Part shown: positions 27,966 through 36,263 of the stretch, piece after piece | Layout: each line of letters starts with the position of its first letter | Position numbering within the stretch: position 1 is the first letter of the stretch | IMG/VR virus record: IMGVR_UViG_3300005294_000005 | Location: 1-42,710 of that record | Reading direction: 5' to 3' (one strand) | Length of the DNA: 42,710 nt | DNA from: a virus | Program-made: the position numbers and the translations under genes | Notes under the pieces: model-generated | Seen by the model: only the letters and a program-made list of their open reading frames with translations | Database searches by the model: none | Told to the model about the DNA's origin: nothing

Positions 27966-28006
27966 GGTGGGTCGGTGCCCCTGAAACCCTGAAAGCCCGG
28001 CCCACC
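27966..28006 (+). promoter_or_regulatory. Leader hairpin before the late genes
   Basis: A 9 bp stem with one G-U pair (27966-27974 with 27998-28006) closes a 23-base loop. A very short frame (ATG 27951, 10 codons) enters it. It ends 20 bp ahead of the ATG at 28026. It could control access to the ribosome site or act as attenuator. Confidence 0.4.
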
Positions 28007-28025
28007 TCCTCCAACTGAGGCGGGG

Positions 28026-28199
28026 ATGCCCTACAAGAGCCGAAGTCAGCAACGCGCCTTCCACGCCAAGTTGAAGCGCCACGAGATAAGCCCCAAGGTG
28101 GTCCAAGAGTTCGACGCTGCCACCAGAGGCCACTTCTCGGAGCTACCTGAACACGCCCCAGCGAGAGGCAAGAAGCCCGTGAGACGCAAGCGTGGCTAA
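28026..28199 (+). CDS. Small basic protein of terminase region, 57 aa
   Basis: ATG 28026 to TAA 28199. Begins PYKSRSQQRAFHAKLKRH, a pattern found in many small phage proteins near terminase genes. Strongly basic, ending RGKKPVRRKRG, so it may bind DNA or RNA. The next GTG overlaps its stop region by 8 bp. Confidence 0.6.
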   Translation: MPYKSRSQQRAFHAKLKRHEISPKVVQEFDAATRGHFSELPEHAPARGKKPVRRKRG

Positions 28200-28401
28200 G
28201 CGGGCGAAGGTCAAGTCAAGGGTGTCCAAGGCCCGTGCGGTATGGGGGCCGGACTTCCAGGACGACCCCATGTACCCGTTCCGAGGCGTACCGCTTCCCT
28301 CGGAAACTGGTGCCCCAGCGGACACCACCACAGCGAAGAAGAGTGGTCGCATCTCTTGGGGCGGTCTCAAGGCCCTCTACCGCCGCAAGGATGACGAGTA
28401 G
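28192..28401 (+). CDS. Small basic protein, 69 aa
   Basis: A GTG start at 28192 inside the end of the previous gene. Very basic N-terminus (KRAKVKSRVSKARAVWG), then a Pro-rich middle and a basic tail. No family is recognised. The stop overlaps the next GTG by one base. Confidence 0.6.
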   Translation: MAKRAKVKSRVSKARAVWGPDFQDDPMYPFRGVPLPSETGAPADTTTAKKSGRISWGGLKALYRRKDDE

Positions 28402-28685
28402 TGGGTAGGCCAGCCGTCCCCCAGCGCAAGCCCCGCGAAGTCAAGGTCGGCGGCACTCCCAGCAAGCCCTACGTCCGCTCCAAGCCCTTCAAACAGTCGT
28501 TACTCGACTACATGGAGCAGCAGAAGGACGAGGACACGAGGAGCCAGAACACGCGCACCCGTAGCACAGGCGAGACGGACGACTACGGTCCTGTCAGCCC
28601 GCCCGAACAGGGCGTGAGACGGCGCAGGCGCAGAGTCGGCGGCATCATGCCCGCCACCTTCCGCAAACCCCCGACTGACGCCTAG
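28401..28685 (+). CDS. Basic protein with MGRPAVP start, 94 aa
   Basis: The GTG at 28401 overlaps the previous stop. The first seven residues (MGRPAVP) and following RKP recur at the start of the gene at 28692. It is Lys/Arg/Gln-rich and likely disordered (GVRRRRRRVGG, about 70-82). Nucleic-acid binding is plausible. Confidence 0.55.
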   Translation: MGRPAVPQRKPREVKVGGTPSKPYVRSKPFKQSLLDYMEQQKDEDTRSQNTRTRSTGETDDYGPVSPPEQGVRRRRRRVGGIMPATFRKPPTDA

Positions 28686-28691
28686 GAGGCC

Positions 28692-28850
28692 ATGATGGGT
28701 CGCCCCGCAGTCCCTAGAAGGAAGCCGATTGTGAAGCAAGTCACCGACGACATCGTCGAAGGCGGCAAGAAACTAATCGACGAGGGCAAGCAAGCCGTCG
28801 GCAAGGTCAAAGAGGGCTTCCGAAAAACCAAGAAGTTCCTGGGAGGCTAG
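28692..28850 (+). CDS. Small basic protein with related MGRPAVP start, 52 aa
   Basis: ATG 28692 (or 28695) behind TAGGAGGCC. The opening MGRPAVPRRKP matches the neighbour at 28401-28685, then a charged amphipathic helix follows (VTDDIVEGGKKLIDEGKQA). The GTG of the next gene overlaps its stop. It is probably a duplicated N-terminal signature. Confidence 0.55.
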   Translation: MMGRPAVPRRKPIVKQVTDDIVEGGKKLIDEGKQAVGKVKEGFRKTKKFLGG

Positions 28851-29398
28851 TGGTAGACGGTCCCAAGGTCCTCTCCCTCGAAGAGATTCTTCACGGCCTC
28901 TCCGACCTCGCCCGTAACGGCGACGGAGCCCAGCAGACTCAAGCCTACCGTATGCTGCTGGCCCAGAAAGGAGGTTCGGCCGCTACCCTGGGTGACTTAC
29001 TCAACGACGAAGACATCGTCGAACGCCTCAGTAGATTGATGAAGCCGGCCGGTAGAGAGTTGTGCAAGGTCGCCTACCACCGCGCCTTCGGCAAAGCACG
29101 AGACGAGATCAGCGCCCAGCCCAACCTCACCGCCGAACTGCTGCACCCCGACCTCATAAAACAGGTGGAAGGCATCGGTTCCCTAAGAGACCTGTACCGG
29201 TTCCGCCCTGAGATCAAGCGTCCCGGTGTCCCCAAGGGCTACCCCATGCACAAGGGCAAGGTGGTCCAGAAGCGCTGGTGCCAGAACCAGGCGATTAAGA
29301 TATTGTTGGACGAAGAAGCGGCACGGATGCAGGAACTCGAAGACAGGGACGAAGATGCCGAGAGCGAGGAGGCTGGTACGCCCTCCCAGACACCATAA
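28850..29398 (+). CDS. Probable terminase small subunit
   Basis: A 182 aa protein with a GTG start overlapping the previous stop. The N-terminal half is helical (LEEILHGLSDLARNG, TQAYRMLLAQKGG), then a basic/aromatic zone (PEIKRPGVPKGYPMHKGKV) and an acidic C-terminus (EDAESEEAG). Its position directly before the large subunit, overlapping its 5' end by 44 bp, and its size fit a terminase small subunit. A helix-turn-helix is not obvious, so the call rests on context. Confidence 0.6.
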   Translation: MVDGPKVLSLEEILHGLSDLARNGDGAQQTQAYRMLLAQKGGSAATLGDLLNDEDIVERLSRLMKPAGRELCKVAYHRAFGKARDEISAQPNLTAELLHPDLIKQVEGIGSLRDLYRFRPEIKRPGVPKGYPMHKGKVVQKRWCQNQAIKILLDEEAARMQELEDRDEDAESEEAGTPSQTP

Positions 29399-31091
29399 CA
29401 AGCCCACCCACTGGGACTACCAGGCCGAGATCGAGCTACTTCGACACTTCTGCCGGGTGGACTTCTGGACTTTCTTCCTCTACGCCTTCGGTGCGGGTCT
29501 TAACCCCAGAGCCAGACGCTGGGTCAAGTACGACCTCCACTACCCCATCGCTCAGTGGTTCCAGGAACACGTCGATCAGTGGTTCCACTGGCGCAGAAAC
29601 GGGGTAGGGCGCAAGAAAAACCTCGCCATTCTGGTCCACCGTCGGATCGGTAAGACGACTCAGATCACCCGCGCCGGCCAGTTATGGCTCCACGTCCGCG
29701 ATCCCGAGTCTGCCACCGCGACAGGTTCTGAAAACCTGATCCTAAGCGGGAAGATGCTGGACGCCATGAAGGCGGTGATCGATGGCTCCGACCCTCACGC
29801 CTTGTTCACCAAGCTGTTCGGCAACTGGGCCACCGATGCGAGAAGCTGGACTGGCAAGCAGGTGGTCCACGTCGCCCGTCGCAACACCTCCAGGCAGGAC
29901 CCCAGCCTTAGCACCTTCGCCGTCGAGACCTCTATAGTCGGCAGTCACCCCGACGCCGTCTTCTACGACGACCCGATCTCTTACGAGGCGATCCAGAAGG
30001 ACACCGGCTGGGTCAGCACGGTGGTGGATCAGGCCAGCTCGCTGTTTCCGGCACTTGAGTCTGACGCCCTGATCGTCTGGATCGGCACCCGCTACTCCTC
30101 GATGGACCACTTTGGCAGCACCATGGTGGATGAGGGGGTGGCAGACGTAACGGGTATGAGCCAGGAGTCCGGATTCGACATCAACCCCGACGGTATCTGG
30201 CACGTCTACTTCCTCGCCGGAAGAGACTCTGAGGGTAAACCCACCACCCCTCATATATGGCCCGAAGGCGAGATGAAGCGCTATGAGAAGTTGAAGCCTC
30301 TGAGGTTCGCCGCCCAGGTCTTGAACAACCCCCAAGAGTCAGAAACCAACCCCATCACCGCCGACCAGATCAGACAGTGCATCGTCAAGAAAGACGAGGT
30401 CCCTTGGGGGATGCTCTCCTATGCCATCACCTGTGACACTGCCTTTGCGACTGGTGCCAAGCAGGTAGGCAAGGACGAGACGGTGATGATCGTCCACGGA
30501 TACCCCAGAGACGGGTCTGGACTTGTGTACGTCATCGAAGGCTACGGCTCCAAGACCTGGCGTGCAGAAGACTTCGCCAAGCTCTTGGTGAGCACGGTGC
30601 AGCGCTACAGACGCCAAGGGAAGAAGATCCTCGCCATCACCGACGAACGCGAGACGAGTAAGCACGGATCTTGGAAGATCGCTCTCGCCAACTACTTCGC
30701 TGAAGCCAACGAGCCGATGCCGGCCTTCCACCAGTTCGACCGCTGGAAGATGCAGTCGAAGCGTGACCGCATCCACGGGGCCACCATGTTCTGGGTGGAC
30801 GGCAGGGTGAAGATCATCGAGAACGCCCCCGGCTCAAGAGAACTCATGGCCCAGCTATCTCAAGTAGGTGAGATTATGAGCAACCCCAAGATGAAGAACG
30901 ACTGGGTAGACGCTCATGCCGATGCGTTCGAGTACCCGATCTACCAACCCGCGAGAAGGCTTCCGAACCAAAGAGCCCCGTGGGAGAGAGGTGCTCAACC
31001 GCTGGATATGGACGGGCTGGATCGCAAGCTATTCTACGACGACGAGTCGAGTCAGTGGGAGAGAGACAACCCCAGGGAGCCTTTAAGATAA
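29355..31091 (+). CDS. Terminase large subunit (packaging ATPase-nuclease)
   Basis: A 578 aa protein from ATG 29355, which lies inside the end of the small-subunit gene. The ATPase has a Walker A-like VHRRIGKTT (Gly99, Lys100) and a Walker B region AVFYDDP (Asp205-Asp206). The RNase H-fold nuclease acids appear at Asp361 (ITCDTAF), Asp430 (AITDERE) and Asp519/Asp523 (DWVDAHADAF). It pumps DNA into the prohead through the portal. It is followed, unusually, by a sugar-gene cluster rather than by the portal. Confidence 0.92.
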   Translation: MPRARRLVRPPRHHNKPTHWDYQAEIELLRHFCRVDFWTFFLYAFGAGLNPRARRWVKYDLHYPIAQWFQEHVDQWFHWRRNGVGRKKNLAILVHRRIGKTTQITRAGQLWLHVRDPESATATGSENLILSGKMLDAMKAVIDGSDPHALFTKLFGNWATDARSWTGKQVVHVARRNTSRQDPSLSTFAVETSIVGSHPDAVFYDDPISYEAIQKDTGWVSTVVDQASSLFPALESDALIVWIGTRYSSMDHFGSTMVDEGVADVTGMSQESGFDINPDGIWHVYFLAGRDSEGKPTTPHIWPEGEMKRYEKLKPLRFAAQVLNNPQESETNPITADQIRQCIVKKDEVPWGMLSYAITCDTAFATGAKQVGKDETVMIVHGYPRDGSGLVYVIEGYGSKTWRAEDFAKLLVSTVQRYRRQGKKILAITDERETSKHGSWKIALANYFAEANEPMPAFHQFDRWKMQSKRDRIHGATMFWVDGRVKIIENAPGSRELMAQLSQVGEIMSNPKMKNDWVDAHADAFEYPIYQPARRLPNQRAPWERGAQPLDMDGLDRKLFYDDESSQWERDNPREPLR

Positions 31092-31100
31092 GGAGCCAGG

Positions 31101-32318
31101 ATGGCAACCGTGTTCAAGGCCAAGGAAGGCGTGCTGGAAACCCGCGAGCAGACAGTTTACAAACCTAGGCTGACGTGCAGGGCCTGCGGGGATGCTGGCC
31201 TTCAGCCCATCCTTTCCCTCGGCGAGCAGTACCTGGTGAGATTTCCCAAGGATATCGACCTCGACCTTCCGCGAGCCCCACTGAACCTGGTGCGCTGCGG
31301 ATTCTGTGGGTTGCTCCAGTTGGGCGAAACCGTCGATCCCGACTTGCTGTTCAAGCGTTTCTGGTACCGGACTTCGATCAACGACTCGATGCGTCTGGCG
31401 ATGAAGGACATCGTCAGGCACGGCTTGGAGTACCACGATGGCGGTAGTTGGCTCGATATCGGGGCCAACGACGGTTATCTGCTCTCCTGCGTCCCCGGAG
31501 CCTTTACCAAGATCGCCTGCGAGCCGGCCCAGAACCTCGAAGACCGGTTGCACGACGTAGCGGACCTGGTGATTTCCGACTACTTCACCCCAGACAAGGT
31601 GGACCGCCAGTGCCAGGTGATCACCTCTGTGGCGATGTTCTACGACCTCGACAACCCGGGCGAGTTCGTGGCTGGGGTGGCCAAGTGCCTGTCTGAGGAT
31701 GGGATCTGGATCAACCAGTTGAACGACTCCCCCACCATGTTGAAGGCCAACGCTTTCGACTCGATCTGCCACGAGCACCTGTGCTACTACGACGTTCACA
31801 CCCTGAAGACGCTCTACGCCGCCCACGGACTCACCCTGACCGAGATCCGGTTCAACGACGTGAACGGCGGAAGTGTCAGGACGATCGCCCGGAAGTCGGG
31901 GATGTCGCTCGGACTCTTGGATGTCCCCAAGGTCAGACTGGAAGACTGTGAAGCCTTCGCCGAACGCACCCAACGCTGGAAGCAGATGGCCACCGACCTC
32001 ATAAGGGGGCCTTTAGCCCTCGGAGGTCCGCTTTGGGTTCTGGGGGCTTCCACCAAGGGCGCAGTCCTACTTCAGTACCTCGACTGCGACGATGCCTTTA
32101 TCGGGGTGGCCGACAGAAACCCCGACAAGGCTGGATGCCTGATGGTGGGCTCATGGCTGCCGATCACCGATGAACTCACCCTGCGGTCGGAGAAGCCCAA
32201 GTACGGCTTGGTGCTGCCCTGGGCCTTCCGGAACGAGATCGTGGCCAGGGAGGCAGCCTTGCGACGCTCAGGCACCACCCTGATCTTCCCGCTGCCGAGC
32301 CTTGAGTTCGTGCTCTAG
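31101..32318 (+). CDS. SAM-dependent sugar C-methyltransferase (TylCIII-like)
   Basis: A 405 aa protein behind AAGGAG. The domains are in the order of NDP-sugar C-methyltransferases: an N-terminal zinc-binding domain (Cys26, Cys29, Cys66, Cys69), a SAM-binding domain with WLDIGANDG (Asp119-Gly125), an active-site HEHLCYY (His224, Glu225, His226, Tyr229-230), and a C-terminal domain with WVLGASTKG. The length matches TylCIII and its relatives. It likely transfers a methyl to a carbon of a nucleotide-activated hexose. It starts the sugar cluster. Confidence 0.85.
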   Translation: MATVFKAKEGVLETREQTVYKPRLTCRACGDAGLQPILSLGEQYLVRFPKDIDLDLPRAPLNLVRCGFCGLLQLGETVDPDLLFKRFWYRTSINDSMRLAMKDIVRHGLEYHDGGSWLDIGANDGYLLSCVPGAFTKIACEPAQNLEDRLHDVADLVISDYFTPDKVDRQCQVITSVAMFYDLDNPGEFVAGVAKCLSEDGIWINQLNDSPTMLKANAFDSICHEHLCYYDVHTLKTLYAAHGLTLTEIRFNDVNGGSVRTIARKSGMSLGLLDVPKVRLEDCEAFAERTQRWKQMATDLIRGPLALGGPLWVLGASTKGAVLLQYLDCDDAFIGVADRNPDKAGCLMVGSWLPITDELTLRSEKPKYGLVLPWAFRNEIVAREAALRRSGTTLIFPLPSLEFVL

Positions 32319-32489
32319 ATGAAAGTCGTGGTGTTCTTGAAGCGCGGGGCCAGTCTGGCCTATGAAGACGCTCGGGTGACTCCGGCCAGCACGGCCACTC
32401 CTTACTACGTGGTTGTCCTGAAGGAAGGGCTGGTCTATTTCGACAAGGACTCGGTTGAACGCATCATGGAACTCAAGGAGGAAGCATGA
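32319..32489 (+). CDS. Small hypothetical protein in sugar cluster, 56 aa
   Basis: ATG directly follows the previous stop. Begins with a strand KVVVFLKRG and has YYVVVLKEGLVYFDK, then a short helix. No family is recognised. The coupled overlap with its neighbours places it in the cluster operon. Confidence 0.5.
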   Translation: MKVVVFLKRGASLAYEDARVTPASTATPYYVVVLKEGLVYFDKDSVERIMELKEEA

Positions 32490-32641
32490 AGAGAAGCCTG
32501 TTCAAGCTGATCACCGAGTTGAAGTCCCGCCCCGCCACCCCGGAAGAGGTCCAGACGCTGATCGAAGCCATCAAGGCCCAGGAGAAGGCAGTCAAGATCC
32601 AGGCGTTGAGATCCCAACTCAAGGCTCTGACCGCCGCGTGA
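32486..32641 (+). CDS. Small helical protein in sugar cluster, 51 aa
   Basis: ATG 32486 overlaps the previous stop and follows AAGGAGGAA. It is an all-helical peptide (SLFKLITELKSRPA, EEVQTLIEAIKAQEKA). The next gene begins with a GTG overlapping its end. It may assist or anchor its larger neighbours. Confidence 0.5.
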   Translation: MKRSLFKLITELKSRPATPEEVQTLIEAIKAQEKAVKIQALRSQLKALTAA

Positions 32642-33282
32642 ACGGTAAGGTTTTGGTGGTCATTCCTAGCCGCGACCGTCCGGTACACGCCTATTCCGCG
32701 ATGGTTTCAGCCAACTCTCCCCAGTCAGACGTGAAGATCTACGTCGATGACGACCAGCGCGACCTCTACAAGGACCTGATCGAGTGTCACGGTGAAGACC
32801 GGGGGTGGTGTGTGGTTGGACCGAGGGTGGGTCCAGTAGCTGCCGCCAACCAGGTTATCGAGCAAAACCCAGAGTATTCGGCCTACGGTCTGATCACCGA
32901 CGACTCCAGGATCACCACCAAGGACTGGGCGACATGGCTGCTCGAAGCCTTTTCCCAGTGCCCCAACCAAGTTGGGGTGGTGAGCCCCTACCACAACCAC
33001 GGGAACCATGTGGACATGCCGTTCGTGTCCCAAGCGTGGTTGAAGGCGGTGGGGTGGTTCGCCTGCCCTGACTGTTACCACTACTGCTGGCCGACCATCA
33101 CCGGACTGATCGGAGAGATGAGCGCCATCGTTCATGCCCCGATGCAGAAGTTCGCCATCGAGCATGCCGACCACGCCCAAGACCACGCCAAGCAGGTAAG
33201 GGACGCCCAGCCGTTCTACGAGTTCGTGAGCCTGAAACTCCCCCCGGTGGTGGAGCGGGTCAGAAGTGCGATGTACTCGTGA
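32638..33282 (+). CDS. GT2-like glycosyltransferase (GT-A fold)
   Basis: A 214 aa protein, GTG overlapping the previous stop. It opens with a strand and a PSRDRP motif, then IYVDDDQ with a DxD-type metal/UDP site, VVGPRVGPVAAAN, TDDSRITTKDW, and a later AVGWFACP...HYC segment. These features fit a GT-A nucleotide-sugar transferase of the GT2 type, although shorter than many. The gene at 34112-34741 is its relative. It probably transfers one sugar of the glycan. Confidence 0.7.
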   Translation: MNGKVLVVIPSRDRPVHAYSAMVSANSPQSDVKIYVDDDQRDLYKDLIECHGEDRGWCVVGPRVGPVAAANQVIEQNPEYSAYGLITDDSRITTKDWATWLLEAFSQCPNQVGVVSPYHNHGNHVDMPFVSQAWLKAVGWFACPDCYHYCWPTITGLIGEMSAIVHAPMQKFAIEHADHAQDHAKQVRDAQPFYEFVSLKLPPVVERVRSAMYS

Positions 33283-34115
33283 ACTTCTGGCTGGCCAAGA
33301 GAGTCCATGTAGCCGGTGCCTCGGGTTTCATCGGTCGGCACTGCGTCAAGGAGTTGCTGGCCCGAGGGGCGGTTGTGGTGGGAGGGATCGATCACGCCGT
33401 GGACATGGTGATCAACCTCGCCGCCAAGACGGCTGGGATCGGTTATGCCTCAAGTCACCACTCGGAGATGCTACGGAAAAACCTGGAGATTTCGACGCAA
33501 GTCATCGAAAGAGCACGGATAGCCAACGTCCCGACCTTCGTCGTGGTGTCCTCAGCCTGTGTCTATTCCGACCAGGCACAGAGCCCGATGCCTGAGAGTC
33601 TGGGGATGGTGGGGAGTCCAGTCGAAGCCTCCAAAGGCTACGGCTGGGCCAAGCGCATTGCCGAGGTCCAGGGGATGATGTACGCCGAGGAGTACGGGAT
33701 GAGAGTCCCCATAGCACGCCCATTCAACGCCTACGGGCCGGGAGATGTTTCCGGGCATGTCATCCCAGACTTGCTGAGGAAGATCGATGCTGGTGGAGCC
33801 TTGGAGGTCTGGGGAGGCGACCAGACGCGCTCGATGACCTATGTTACCGACTGGGTGGACGCTTTGCTGCTGATTGCCGAACATGGCCCTAGTGGTCAGC
33901 CGGTCAACCTGGCGGGGACCGAGTCTGGGGTGCGGATCTCCGATCTAGCCAGGGTTCTGGCCGGAGACGACCGTCCTATCATCTCGCAGCCCGGGGTTAT
34001 AGGCCATCACGACCGCCGACCCGACTTATCCTGGCTCAAGTCCCAAGGCTGGACCCCAAGAGTGGTACTGGAGGATGGATTGAAGATGACCAAGGACTGG
34101 TGGCGCAGCCGATGA
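33279..34115 (+). CDS. GDP-fucose-synthase-like NAD(P)-dependent epimerase/reductase
   Basis: A 278 aa protein, GTG overlapping the previous stop. An extended short-chain dehydrogenase: GASGFIG (Gly13, Gly16, Gly19), SSACVY (Ser91-Ser92), YGWAK (Tyr121, Lys125), FNAYGPGD, and His160 in GHVIP. The order follows GDP-L-fucose synthases, with the AKTAGIG segment like AKVGGI. It is about 40 residues shorter than WcaG (321 aa), with the loss near residues 30-45. It most likely makes an activated deoxysugar for the cluster. Confidence 0.8.
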   Translation: MNFWLAKRVHVAGASGFIGRHCVKELLARGAVVVGGIDHAVDMVINLAAKTAGIGYASSHHSEMLRKNLEISTQVIERARIANVPTFVVVSSACVYSDQAQSPMPESLGMVGSPVEASKGYGWAKRIAEVQGMMYAEEYGMRVPIARPFNAYGPGDVSGHVIPDLLRKIDAGGALEVWGGDQTRSMTYVTDWVDALLLIAEHGPSGQPVNLAGTESGVRISDLARVLAGDDRPIISQPGVIGHHDRRPDLSWLKSQGWTPRVVLEDGLKMTKDWWRSR

Positions 34116-34741
34116 GCTTGGCCATCGTCTGTCCTTCTCGTGGCAGGCCGGTAGTGTTGAAGCGCATGATTGCCTCGGCCCTTTCGACTTCCAGCGCCGA
34201 TGTCCTGATCTACTTGGACTCGGATGACGACGAGACCTATGACCTGATCGACAGCCCCCGGGTCAAGGTGGTGGTCGGGCCGCCGATCGGTAGAGGCAGG
34301 GCGATCAACGCTCTTTGCGACCAGTACCGGGACTACCGCATGTACCTCTTGTTTTCGGACGACGCGGTGTTCGTCAGACAGAACTGGGACTTGGAAGTCG
34401 AGGAGGCGATGGACAGTTTCGGAGACGACATTGGCTTGGTTCACCTCTCGATGGGGATTCCCGAAGCCTGGGTCAACTGGCCGATCGTGAGTCGCAAGTG
34501 GTTGGACGCAGTGGGGTGGTTCAACTTCCCCAAACTCACCCACTACTGCCAGGACACGGTGCTCCAAGCACTAGCTGAGGCGATCGGAAAGATCCGCTAC
34601 ATAGAACCTTTGGTGGTGGGTCACGAAGCTCTATGGCCGGAAGACGGGGCCAAGCGGATCAGCGCCGATGCTCAGCAGTTTCTGTGGTTTTTCGCCAAGG
34701 ACTTCGGTCCCACGTTGAAGAAACTCCGGGCGGCAACATGA
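34112..34741 (+). CDS. Second GT2-like glycosyltransferase, related to 32638
   Basis: A 209 aa protein; ATG 34112 overlaps the previous stop. PSRGRP, IYLDSDDDE (DxD site), VVVGPPIG, SDDAVFVRQNWD, and SRKWLDAVGWFNFP...HYC run in the same order as in the gene at 32638, so they are duplicates, now with an epimerase gene between them. It likely adds a different sugar or linkage. A short basic tail ends the protein. Confidence 0.7.
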   Translation: MSLAIVCPSRGRPVVLKRMIASALSTSSADVLIYLDSDDDETYDLIDSPRVKVVVGPPIGRGRAINALCDQYRDYRMYLLFSDDAVFVRQNWDLEVEEAMDSFGDDIGLVHLSMGIPEAWVNWPIVSRKWLDAVGWFNFPKLTHYCQDTVLQALAEAIGKIRYIEPLVVGHEALWPEDGAKRISADAQQFLWFFAKDFGPTLKKLRAAT

Positions 34742-35373
34742 GCGTCTATCGCGTCAACGCCCCCAAAACCCTGCCCCCGAACAACGAGATCCCCTATCTG
34801 GTGGCTCAGCACTTCCCCCAGGGTTTCAGGGGTTACGCCATCGATGTCGGGGCTTCGGATGGGAAGTACATCAACTCGACTTATCTCCTGGAGCACATGG
34901 GCAAGTGGACAGTGGTATCGGTCGAGGCCAACCCGATGCTGAAGCCCCTGTTGCTGGAAAACCGGGCCTGGGTGGAGATGTGTGCCTGTGGCTCCAAGCC
35001 GAAGGACGATGTGGACTTCCACGTCAACCTCGACAACCTCGAAGCCTTTTCGTCACTCATTCCTCAGAAAACCCATCGGCGCTTCAAAGAAGAGGCCGGG
35101 GACAGGTGGGAGAAGGTCAAGGTCAACGTCAGAACGGTGGATCAACTGATCGAGAAGTGGCAGTTTCCGAGGTTAGACGCTTTGTTCGTGGACGTCGAAG
35201 GCACCGAACGTGACGTGCTCGAAGGCTGCGACTTGGCTAAGTGGAAGCCCAAGGTGGTGGTGGTGGAGTCCTGGGACGAAGGCAGCCATGATGTTTACTT
35301 GGAGTCCTTTGGTTATCGCCGCTACGCCAAGTCAGCCGAAAACGACCTCTATGTGAGGGGAGACGAGATGTGA
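34738..35373 (+). CDS. FkbM-family SAM methyltransferase
   Basis: A 211 aa protein with an ATGA start. The motifs IDVGASDG (36-42), VSVEANP and LDALFVDVEGTERDVLEGCD match FkbM methyltransferases, which add O-methyl groups, often to glycans. The length is usual for a stand-alone domain. In this cluster it most likely caps a sugar with methyl. The next gene overlaps its stop. Confidence 0.82.
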   Translation: MSVYRVNAPKTLPPNNEIPYLVAQHFPQGFRGYAIDVGASDGKYINSTYLLEHMGKWTVVSVEANPMLKPLLLENRAWVEMCACGSKPKDDVDFHVNLDNLEAFSSLIPQKTHRRFKEEAGDRWEKVKVNVRTVDQLIEKWQFPRLDALFVDVEGTERDVLEGCDLAKWKPKVVVVESWDEGSHDVYLESFGYRRYAKSAENDLYVRGDEM

Positions 35374-36263
35374 GCCAGACCGTTATGACCTTCCCAGGGA
35401 AGTTAGGTGACGCCCTCCACCAGTTTCCAGTGGCCTACTGGTGGGCACGGCAGACCGGCAAGAAGTTCACGGTATGGATGGACGAGAAGACCTGTGCTCC
35501 TTTGAAGCCGCTGTTCGAGGCCCAGCCTTGCGTGGAAGGGGTGGAGTTCAAGCCCGGGATCGCCCACTACAACTGTGGCGGTCAGCCTTGGCACTTCGAC
35601 CTTCCGACCTCGGAGTACGAGGGCAAGAACGTCTACCACTTGGGTTTCAGGTCGATGCCGGTCAGGCAGTTGACGCTAGAAACCCTGGAAAGTGCCAAGG
35701 TCCCTTTGGACACCATCACTGAGGACGATCTGGCCAACACCCCATGCCTTGAAGTCGAGCCGGCCGACCAGGTGACGATCCTGAAAGACGGCGCTCCGCT
35801 GGTGATCACCCTGGGGCAGAAGCGCCTGTGTCTACTTCATGGACAGGCAGTCTATGCTCACACCAAGAGCACGCCGGGGTTCTGGAAGTTCCTGGCCGGC
35901 GTTGAGAGCTACCTGACTCGCGAGTTCGACGAGGTGATCTTCATCGGCAACAACCGGGATCGCGAGGTGGCCCTGCGGACCTACCCCCACTGGTCCTCCT
36001 ACGACGACGCTGGAGACTTCCTGAGCCTTGCCAGGCTGATGGTACGGGCCAGCCTGGTGATAGGGGTAGGGTCGAGCCCGATCGCCCTCGCTGGGGCATT
36101 GAAGGTGCCTTCAGTGAGGGTCCACGACCCGATCGGTGAGAACGCCAAGGTGATCTGGAGCAACCTCCAGCCGGCGCATCTCAACGCGACCGAGATCGAG
36201 CTACGCAAGGAGTGGCCAGCCTTCCGCGACCGCTACCTCAAGAGCGAGGTGAGCGTTGTCTGA
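35370..36263 (+). CDS. GT9/heptosyltransferase-like glycosyltransferase
   Basis: A 297 aa protein, GTG overlapping the previous stop. N-terminal FPGKLGDALHQFPVAYWW (8-25) and C-terminal ASLVIGVGSSPIALAGAL (about 226-243) followed by DPIGENAKV are like the two Rossmann halves of ADP-heptose-type transferases, in a shortened form. The substrate may not be heptose. It ends the sugar cluster. Confidence 0.65.
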   Translation: MSQTVMTFPGKLGDALHQFPVAYWWARQTGKKFTVWMDEKTCAPLKPLFEAQPCVEGVEFKPGIAHYNCGGQPWHFDLPTSEYEGKNVYHLGFRSMPVRQLTLETLESAKVPLDTITEDDLANTPCLEVEPADQVTILKDGAPLVITLGQKRLCLLHGQAVYAHTKSTPGFWKFLAGVESYLTREFDEVIFIGNNRDREVALRTYPHWSSYDDAGDFLSLARLMVRASLVIGVGSSPIALAGALKVPSVRVHDPIGENAKVIWSNLQPAHLNATEIELRKEWPAFRDRYLKSEVSVV

